64,000 bases of DNA, taken from Lysinibacillus sphaericus OT4b.31. GTDB lineage: Bacteria; Bacillota; Bacilli; Bacillales_A; Planococcaceae. The first letter of the stretch is position 1. Each line of letters begins with the position of its first letter. Positions 57,712 through 64,000 of the stretch are shown here, one piece after another. A model generated the notes under the pieces. That model was given only the letters and a program-made list of their open reading frames with translations. It was not told where the DNA came from and did no database searches. Location of the stretch: NCBI RefSeq assembly GCF_000392615.1, contig NZ_KB933398.1:3395705-3459704 (forward strand), given 5' to 3'. The position numbers were made by a program, and so were the translations under genes.

Positions 57712-59079
57712 TTATTCTTGCTGGTTGCTTAACTTTTCTAGTATTTTTAGTCGTTCCTTTTCAAAATCTGTTGCATCTACAGCCGATTCTGACTGTACCT
57801 CTACTTGCTTATCATTTCTCTTGTAAAACCAATCTGGTACTTTTTCCTCGCGGCGATTTTTTGCATAGGTATTCTTTTTCGCTGACGTCTGTGGTTTATT
57901 CTTCCACGTTGTATATTTATCATGCTCCTGACGCGCAAGTTCCATTGCTTGCTTCGCTGATTGTATATTTTTACGTACCCAATGGTCAGCAATGGTTTCA
58001 ACATATTTTTTAGGTAGTTTCATATCGGTCGTTAACATGACATATTCCAGAAGCGCATTGACCACTCCTACTGGCATACCGTGCTGAACGATTAAACTTT
58101 CAGCGAGTTGGACAGACGTCTGCAGTGGCTCTTTCCCATTATTAATATCTCGTAACACTTGAATCGGTGCAGTCGTTTCTAAATAGTGTTGTAACTCTTG
58201 ATCTTTTGTTTTTTGCATGGAATCCTCTACCGCTGCTGGCGCCTCATAAACTCTAGCAAGTTTCGGCGGCTCCTTGGACACAGTCAGTTTATAAAAATCA
58301 GCTGCCGCTTTGCGCAGTCGCTCTTGTGATATGCCTAAATCATCATCGAGTGCTAAAATGACAACTTTTTGCATGTCCAATGCAGTTAAGTGATATAAGA
58401 AAGCTAGTTTCGCTATGGCTTCACGTACATCAAGCGTTAATAGACTCGCTGGCACTAGTTGATCCGATAACCCGGCTTGCAGCAACTCAAAGTCAAACTG
58501 TTCGAAATAGAACGGATACACTTTTTGTGGCTTATTACTTTCCGTACCAACTTGTAACTCCGTAGGAATATTTGTACTAACTGGCTTAAACACATCAATA
58601 AAGGCACGTGACACATCCTTAAACTCACTGTCTCTTACAGGTCGAATAAACCGTTGACGCAGTTTCCGATACGCTTGTTCTCCAATCTTACTGAACAAGA
58701 ACATCGACAAAAGGGGATCTTTCATAAAACTATCTGCATCCAATGGACGCATAAGCTCATATAAAAAACTACGTTGTTCGGCTTCTTCTTTTTTCCACGT
58801 GCGTAATAAGCCGATTGCTTCTAGCGCAATACGTGCCTCGAAAACCTTGCCAATGGGTAGCCCCAATACATTCATTAAATAATAATGTGACATTTGCTGC
58901 CCTGGCATTTGCTCTGCCTCCGCCCATAACGTTAAATACAGACTGATTGGCTCTGCTCCAGTTAAGGGCTGGTAAAACAAAGTTACTAACTGACGTTCTT
59001 GTGTAGAAAGCGCATGAGGTAGACGAATGTCAAAAGTATCAGCTGGTTGTAATTCCCTATACAAATGAATCAACGTCAT
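57712..59079 (-). CDS. dnaB: Replication initiation/membrane attachment protein DnaB
   Basis: 455 residues, Firmicutes DnaB (helicase co-loader): N-terminal winged-helix region, and the DnaB/DnaD C-terminal domain (EYVMLTTDMKLPKKYVETIA, HWVRKNIQSAKQAMEL) that binds DNA. Ends with a charged, unstructured tail. Between nrdR (18 bases) and dnaI as in B. subtilis. Confidence 0.92.
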   Translation of the reverse strand: MTLIHLYRELQPADTFDIRLPHALSTQERQLVTLFYQPLTGAEPISLYLTLWAEAEQMPGQQMSHYYLMNVLGLPIGKVFEARIALEAIGLLRTWKKEEAEQRSFLYELMRPLDADSFMKDPLLSMFLFSKIGEQAYRKLRQRFIRPVRDSEFKDVSRAFIDVFKPVSTNIPTELQVGTESNKPQKVYPFYFEQFDFELLQAGLSDQLVPASLLTLDVREAIAKLAFLYHLTALDMQKVVILALDDDLGISQERLRKAAADFYKLTVSKEPPKLARVYEAPAAVEDSMQKTKDQELQHYLETTAPIQVLRDINNGKEPLQTSVQLAESLIVQHGMPVGVVNALLEYVMLTTDMKLPKKYVETIADHWVRKNIQSAKQAMELARQEHDKYTTWKNKPQTSAKKNTYAKNRREEKVPDWFYKRNDKQVEVQSESAVDATDFEKERLKILEKLSNQQE

Positions 59080-59097
59080 TCACCCTCTCTGTTTGCT

Positions 59098-59568
59098 TTA
59101 TGATTTCTTTTCAGTTTGACGTTGAATGATTTCTTTGATTTCCTCAATAAAGACATTGATGTCCCTAAACTGACGGTAAACCGATGCAAAGCGCACGTAG
59201 GCGACCTCATCAATTTTCGCCAAGCGGTCCATCACCATTTCTCCGACATCCTCTGATCGTACCTCTGCATTGCCTATACGACGTAAATCTTTTTCGATAG
59301 ATAAGACAAGTTCCTCTAGTACTTCAAGAGCAACAGGACGTTTTTCACAAGCACGAATTAGACCACGTAATACTTTTTCGCGGCTAAACTCTTCCCGTGA
59401 ACCTTCTTTTTTCACAACGACTAATGGTGTCTCTTCAATTTTTTCAAACGTTGTAAAGCGAAAGCTACATGACTCACATTCACGACGTCTACGAATTTCT
59501 TTATTATCATCTACAGGCCTCGAATCCACTACACGTGTTCCGTTAAATTGGCAAGATGGACATCTCAT
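59098..59568 (-). CDS. nrdR: Transcriptional repressor NrdR
   Basis: 156 residues from ATG 59568 (AGGAGAG upstream): zinc ribbon MRCPSC...CESC with four Cys, then an ATP-cone domain ([14 protein letters not shown]). Represses ribonucleotide reductase genes when dATP is high. An in-frame start at 59658 would add 30 residues foreign to the family. First of nrdR-dnaB-dnaI. Confidence 0.95.
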   Translation of the reverse strand: MRCPSCQFNGTRVVDSRPVDDNKEIRRRRECESCSFRFTTFEKIEETPLVVVKKEGSREEFSREKVLRGLIRACEKRPVALEVLEELVLSIEKDLRRIGNAEVRSEDVGEMVMDRLAKIDEVAYVRFASVYRQFRDINVFIEEIKEIIQRQTEKKS

Positions 59569-59680
59569 ATATTTACTCTCCTGATTCCACAACAATTTAA
59601 TATTTCTATTATAACAAATTTCCCGCTTGTAAAAAATCACTTTCGTTTTTTCTGACAAGATGTAGTATATTTGTCCAGCT

Positions 59681-59718
59681 AAAAAAGCACATCGAAACCA
59701 CTAGGATTTCAATGTGCT
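59681..59718 (-). terminator. Terminator of gapB
   Basis: AGCACATCGAAA (59686-59697) pairs with TTTCAATGTGCT (59707-59718), one mismatch; T6 follows on the minus strand. Confidence 0.85.
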
Positions 59719-59797
59719 CATTAAAAAGTAAATTTAAAAGGTTGGTATATGCCCTGTTTATAGCCAATATTGAAGAGCAGTTTTAATGGAATAAAAA

Positions 59798-60820
59798 TTA
59801 TGCGTTAACTGTTTCTAACGCTCTTGCAACTTTTTTCATAAGATCTACAACACGTGCAGAGTAGCCCCACTCGTTGTCATACCAAGCAAGTACTTTCACT
59901 TTACGGTTGCCCATTACCATAGTAGAAAGACCATCTACTGTTGAAGAGTAAGTTGTTGTATTGTAATCGATCGATACAAGTGGCTCGATTGAGAAGTTTA
60001 AGATACCTTGCATTGGACCCTCAGTTGCGGCTTTCACAAATGCAGCATTTACAGATTCTACTGTTACATCCGTGTTTAAATCTACAACAAGGTCAACTAA
60101 AGATACGTTTGGTGTTGGAACACGAAGTGCCATACCGTGAATTTTACCATCCAACTCTGGTAACACTAATCTTAATGCTTTTGCAGCACCTGTTGATGTC
60201 GGAATGATTGATTGTGCGCAACCACGTGCACGACGTAAATCTTTATGTGGATTATCTAGGTTCTTTTGGTCATTTGTATAAGCATGAACTGTTGTCATTA
60301 AACCGCTTTCGATACCAAATGTGTCATTCAATACTTTTGCCACTGGTGCTAAGCAGTTTGTTGTACAAGAAGCGTTGGAAATAACGTCATGTTTGTCAAC
60401 ATCAAGTTTTTCATCGTTTACACCTAAAACAATTGTGATATCTTCATTTTTACCTGGTGCTGTTAAGATAACTTTTTTCGCTCCCGCTTCTAAGTGCATT
60501 GCTGCTTTCTCACGATCATTGAATTTACCAGTTGCTTCAATAACGATATCCACACCCATTTTCGCCCATGGTAATTGTAATGGATCACGTTCGCTAATAA
60601 TTTGCACGCGTTTACCATTTACAAGTAAAGCATCGCCTGCAGGTTCAATCGTACCTTCGAATGTTCCGTGATTTGTGTCATACTTAATCAAATGTGCTAA
60701 CGTTTCAGCTGGATAGCTCGCGTTAATCGCAACGATATTTAAATCTTCTTGTACGATCGCTTGGCGGAAAACCATACGTCCGATACGTCCGAAACCATTA
60801 ATAGCAATTGATACTGTCAT
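59798..60820 (-). CDS. gapB: Glyceraldehyde-3-phosphate dehydrogenase, gluconeogenic type
   Basis: 340 residues: Rossmann INGFGRIGRMVFR, catalytic SNASCTTNCLAPVAKVL (Cys near 154), HAYTNDQKNLDNPHKDLRRA, WYDNEWGYS. Length and sequence follow B. subtilis GapB, the NADP-preferring gluconeogenic enzyme, and the gene neighbours coaE-mutM-polA as there. The residue after NAS (Asn-Ala-Ser at the end of beta 2) replaces the NAD-specific Asp, supporting NADP use. GGAGG upstream. Confidence 0.93.
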   Translation of the reverse strand: MTVSIAINGFGRIGRMVFRQAIVQEDLNIVAINASYPAETLAHLIKYDTNHGTFEGTIEPAGDALLVNGKRVQIISERDPLQLPWAKMGVDIVIEATGKFNDREKAAMHLEAGAKKVILTAPGKNEDITIVLGVNDEKLDVDKHDVISNASCTTNCLAPVAKVLNDTFGIESGLMTTVHAYTNDQKNLDNPHKDLRRARGCAQSIIPTSTGAAKALRLVLPELDGKIHGMALRVPTPNVSLVDLVVDLNTDVTVESVNAAFVKAATEGPMQGILNFSIEPLVSIDYNTTTYSSTVDGLSTMVMGNRKVKVLAWYDNEWGYSARVVDLMKKVARALETVNA

Positions 60821-61075
60821 TTATAAAATCCTCCTGTGAGTACGAACTCATATTAATTATACTTTATGCTGATTAGTATAACACAATTTTAAAAAAGATG
60901 AACATTATATACTCATAATAAAAAAGTTCTTATTTTCTGAAAAATAAATGACCAATAAGTTCCTCTGATACTAACGGATACTCCACCGTAGCAACCGTTT
61001 GCTTCAACTAAAAAATCGAAGAAAACTCCCATCGATGAAAGTTTTTACTTTATTTTTATTATGGCGCTTACACGC

Positions 61076-61109
61076 AAAAAAATGCGTAGCGATATGTTCT
61101 CGCTACGCA
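61076..61109 (-). terminator. Terminator of polA-mutM-coaE
   Basis: TGCGTAGCGA (61083-61092) pairs perfectly with TCGCTACGCA (61100-61109) and is followed by T7 on the minus strand. Confidence 0.88.
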
Positions 61110-61116
61110 CTTAATA

Positions 61117-61710
61117 TTAAAGAACGCCCCAATGATGAAGGATTTTCTTTAATTGCTCCTCAGTTTGTTGTAAATCTTCATTATTGTAAATTACCGCGTG
61201 AGCACCTTTTTCCTTTACGGACAATGGCAACTGGGAATGAATGCGAGCTAGCGCATCCTCCTTCGTTAAATGATTACGCTCCATTAAGCGGCGAAGTTGT
61301 ACATCTTCTCTGACGGATACAACGATAATACGCTCTACGAAATGCTGTAATTTACTTTCAAACAACAGTGGAATATCCATGACGATATGTGTTTGCCCAA
61401 CTTCAACAAAAGCATCGCGTTGACGAAGCATTTCTTGCCGAATGGCAGGATGCATAATATCATTTAAGATTTTACGCTTTGCAGGCTCGTGGAAAATGAT
61501 ATCGCCCAGCTTTGCGCGGTCTAAACTACCATCTGCATGCAATATGGCCTCACCAAAATTTTCAGCAATTATTGTTAACGTCTTTGTACCTGGTTCTACG
61601 ACATCACGTGCCACAATATCTGCATCTACAATCGGCAAACCAAGCGCTGTCATCATTTTCGCTACAGTACTTTTTCCGCTTGCAATACTTCCTGTTAGTC
61701 CGATAATCAT
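61117..61710 (-). CDS. coaE: Dephospho-CoA kinase
   Basis: 197 residues: P-loop GLTGSIASGKSTVAKMM, DADIVARDVV, and VMDIPLLFESKLQ lid region. Last step of CoA synthesis. ATG 61710 with AAAGGGGA upstream; an upstream in-frame ATG at 61767 overlaps mutM and has no site. 13 bases after mutM. Confidence 0.95.
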   Translation of the reverse strand: MIIGLTGSIASGKSTVAKMMTALGLPIVDADIVARDVVEPGTKTLTIIAENFGEAILHADGSLDRAKLGDIIFHEPAKRKILNDIMHPAIRQEMLRQRDAFVEVGQTHIVMDIPLLFESKLQHFVERIIVVSVREDVQLRRLMERNHLTKEDALARIHSQLPLSVKEKGAHAVIYNNEDLQQTEEQLKKILHHWGVL

Positions 61711-61723
61711 AGTAAATTCCCCT

Positions 61724-62596
61724 TTAATGTTGACAATTTGGGCAAAAGACTGATGTGCGCCCACCAATTGTCATTTGACTCGTTTCGGTCTCACACGCTG
61801 GGCATATCTTCTTCCCATACATTTTCAGTCGGTTTTGCATGCTTCCCGCCTCACCGTTTATATTGCGATAATCTGAAATTGTTGAACCACCAGCATCAAT
61901 ACTTTGCCGAAGTATCGCTACAATCGCCTCAAATAATTCACGCTTCCGCTTTTCACTAAGACGGTTCATCTTGCAAGCAGGATGGATTTTTTGAGCAAAT
62001 AATGCCTCAGTGGCATATATATTGCCACAGCCTGAAACAACTTGTCCATCCATTATCACTTCTTTAACAGCCTTGTTCTCGTATTTAGGTAATAACGTTT
62101 TGGCAATAAAATAAGTACTCGCGCACTCATCGAACGGCTCAGGTGCCATTTTTGTTAGTGGTGCATGATCTTCTATCTGTGCTAAAAAACGCAACTCACC
62201 AAAGCGACGAATATCTGAGTAAATTAAATACCCACCGTCTGACATGTGAAATGTTGCATGAATATGTTTTTTAAATTTAGCCTCTCCAATATCTTCAGGG
62301 GAATTAACAACAAACCATGCACCTGTCATTCCTAAATGACTGACTAATATATAAGGCACATCCTCTTTCAATAGATGGAAAAAGATATATTTTGCACGAC
62401 GTTCAATCCTGTGAATTGTCATTTGAGTTAGCGCCATTTCAAACGCATCTGGCTCTGATTGTTTAACGATACATTGTTTTCCCTCACTAAAAGAAAAGCG
62501 AATGATTTCAGATAGCTGTACCTGTTCAATTGTACGTCCTTCAATTTCAGGTTTTAACGCCTGTACAACACCTTCAACTTCTGGTAATTCAGGCAC
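61724..62596 (-). CDS. mutM: Formamidopyrimidine-DNA glycosylase
   Basis: 290 residues. Start is GTG 62596 (GGAGGTGTTAAA upstream) because the mature enzyme must begin with Pro-Glu (PELPEVEGVV), the catalytic nucleophile. H2TH region and C-terminal zinc finger CPACETETSQMTIGGRTSVF with CPNC. Removes 8-oxoguanine. Eleven bases after polA. Confidence 0.97.
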   Translation of the reverse strand: MPELPEVEGVVQALKPEIEGRTIEQVQLSEIIRFSFSEGKQCIVKQSEPDAFEMALTQMTIHRIERRAKYIFFHLLKEDVPYILVSHLGMTGAWFVVNSPEDIGEAKFKKHIHATFHMSDGGYLIYSDIRRFGELRFLAQIEDHAPLTKMAPEPFDECASTYFIAKTLLPKYENKAVKEVIMDGQVVSGCGNIYATEALFAQKIHPACKMNRLSEKRKRELFEAIVAILRQSIDAGGSTISDYRNINGEAGSMQNRLKMYGKKICPACETETSQMTIGGRTSVFCPNCQH

Positions 62597-62607
62597 TTTA
62601 ACACCTC

Positions 62608-64000
62608 CTACTTTGCTTCGTACCATGTTGCCCCGTAGTTGAAGTCCACTTTTAATGGTACAGTAAGCTCGATGGCATTCTCCATTACTTCTGGTACGAT
62701 TTTTTCAAGCAGAGCAATCTCTTCTTTTGGTGCTTCAAAGATTAATTCATCATGCACTTGTAAAAGAAGCTTTGCCTGCATATTTTCTTTTTTCAAACGG
62801 GCATCCATATCAATCATCGCTTTTTTTATAATGTCAGCAGCACTACCCTGAATTGGCGTGTTCATTGCTGTACGCTCCGCAAAGCTTCTTAGATTGAAGT
62901 TAGAGCTAGTAATATCAGGTAAATAGCGACGACGATTTAATATTGTTGTCACAAAGCCATTAAACTTTGCATCCTGTACAATGTCATCCATATAGCGCTT
63001 TACACCCGGGAAGCTCGCAAAATACTTGTCAATAAATAGAGCAGCTTCTTTACGCGTGATATCTAAATTTTGCGATAAGCCATAATCACTAATTCCGTAA
63101 ACGATACCAAAGTTAACTGCTTTAGCAGCTCGACGCATATTACTATCGACCTCTTCCGCAGATACATGGAAGACATCCATCGCAGTACGCGTATGCACAT
63201 CCATCCCTTCACGGAAAGCTTCTACTAAGTTTGGATCTTCAGACATATGAGCAAGAACGCGCAGTTCGATTTGTGAATAGTCAGCCGAGAATAAAATCCA
63301 ATCCTCTTGAGATGGTACAAATGCCTGACGAATTTTACGTCCTTCCTCCAAACGAATTGGAATGTTTTGTAGGTTTGGATCTGTCGAGCTCAGGCGTCCT
63401 GTCGCTGTTAATGCCTGTTGGAAGCGCGTATGCACCTTGCTATCTTGTTCACGAATTTCTTTTAGCAGACCCTCAATATAAGTTGATTGTAATTTGCCTA
63501 ATTGACGATACATTAAAATATGTTCAATAATCGCATGCTCTGGCTTTAATTTTTCTAATACATCTGCAGCTGTCGAATAGCCCGTCTTCGTTTTTTTGAT
63601 TACAGGAAGTCCAAGCTTATCGAAAAGTATAACCCCTAACTGCTTCGGTGAATTAATATTAAATGCTTCGCCTGCTTCAGCATAAATAGCTTGCTCAAGG
63701 ACTACTAACTTATCAGTCAGCTCCTGTCCCATTTCTTCTAGCGTCGCACGATTCACCGTAATACCTTCACTTTCCATTTCACTTAAGATGGCTGCAAGTG
63801 GCAGTTCTAAATTTTTATAAAGCTCAAACTGTTCGTTTTCACGCAGTAACTCCTCCAGCTTCGGTTGCAATGCCCAAACAGCAAAGGCTTTACGGCTCAC
63901 ATGTTCGGCAAGTATAGCTGTATCTGGTACAGCACGTTTTGCTCCTTTTCCGTAAACCGATTCATTAGCTTGTACATCACGATAGCCAAGCTCCTTTGCA
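62608..64000 (-). CDS. polA: DNA polymerase I, 3' part (cut by window edge)
   Basis: The open frame continues to the right edge (AKELGYRDVQANES is its first visible part), so the 5' end is outside. About 464 residues are visible: family A palm with motif A (SADYSQIELRVLAHMS), motif B (RRAAKAVNFGIVYG) and motif C (LLQVHDELIFEAP). The visible start of the exonuclease-like domain lacks judgement here. First gene of polA-mutM-coaE. Confidence 0.97.
   Translation of the reverse strand, partial: AKELGYRDVQANESVYGKGAKRAVPDTAILAEHVSRKAFAVWALQPKLEELLRENEQFELYKNLELPLAAILSEMESEGITVNRATLEEMGQELTDKLVVLEQAIYAEAGEAFNINSPKQLGVILFDKLGLPVIKKTKTGYSTAADVLEKLKPEHAIIEHILMYRQLGKLQSTYIEGLLKEIREQDSKVHTRFQQALTATGRLSSTDPNLQNIPIRLEEGRKIRQAFVPSQEDWILFSADYSQIELRVLAHMSEDPNLVEAFREGMDVHTRTAMDVFHVSAEEVDSNMRRAAKAVNFGIVYGISDYGLSQNLDITRKEAALFIDKYFASFPGVKRYMDDIVQDAKFNGFVTTILNRRRYLPDITSSNFNLRSFAERTAMNTPIQGSAADIIKKAMIDMDARLKKENMQAKLLLQVHDELIFEAPKEEIALLEKIVPEVMENAIELTVPLKVDFNYGATWYEAK

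Overview
The window looks like the chromosome of a low-GC, endospore-forming Bacillales, most like Lysinibacillus or a near relative. I infer this from spore-specific genes (sspH, sspI, a LysM-GH18 spore hydrolase), T-box leaders, and gene order matching the Bacillus subtilis lcfA-yshE-mutS2-polX-yshB-zapA-rnhC-pheT-pheS-ysgA ... sspI-glcD ... ysdC-ysdB-ysdA-rplT-rpmI-infC-thrS-dnaI-dnaB-nrdR-gapB-coaE-mutM-polA stretch. No species assignment by database was possible.

Layout. 1-4.9 kb: fatty-acid CoA ligase with FadR-like operators, then two arrays of a 21-bp tandem repeat flanking a NERD-domain protein gene, then yshE. 4.9-18.3 kb: DNA repair, division and tRNA-charging housekeeping genes (mutS2, polX, yshB, zapA, rnhC, pheT, pheS with a T-box), broken only by a nested IS remnant and a chemotaxis receptor. 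18.3-19.1 kb: rRNA/tRNA methyltransferase ysgA. 19.5-24.75 kb: a very AT-rich three-gene block with its own promoter and terminator, encoding a cytosine-5 DNA methyltransferase, an FRG-domain protein and an AIPR (AbiR-like) protein, most likely an anti-phage module. 24.8-33.2 kb: a decayed PAS-GGDEF/RsbQ pair, an FAD oxidoreductase, spore genes, an EAL phosphodiesterase, and a sigma factor gene broken at a T7 run. 33.4-35.1 kb: sspI and glcD, where conserved order resumes; 19-33 kb therefore reads as an accessory insertion between ysgA and sspI.

35.1-35.75 kb: a decayed IS1182-type element carrying a 120-bp palindromic repeat. 35.75-41.4 kb: two divergent operons sharing a 230-bp intergenic region with two Fur boxes. 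Each begins with a translationally coupled pair of paralogous small proteins of unknown function (types I and II); one operon continues into a complete FecBCD-type metal-chelate ABC transporter. This is my best candidate for an undescribed system. 41.6-48.2 kb: a YtmI/Tcy-like sulfur-compound uptake and salvage operon (two monooxygenases, glutaredoxin-like protein, ABC transporter lacking an ATPase gene, GNAT) with a LysR regulator. 48.2-48.7 kb: a possible orphan structured RNA. 48.7-51.6 kb: argF with ArgR boxes, ysdC, dUTPase. 51.7-64 kb: ysdB with a sigma-W promoter, another 21-bp repeat array, ysdA, the infC-rpmI-rplT operon with L20-type leader and an AUU start for infC, thrS with T-box, primosome genes, nrdR, gapB, coaE, mutM, and the 3' part of polA running off the edge.
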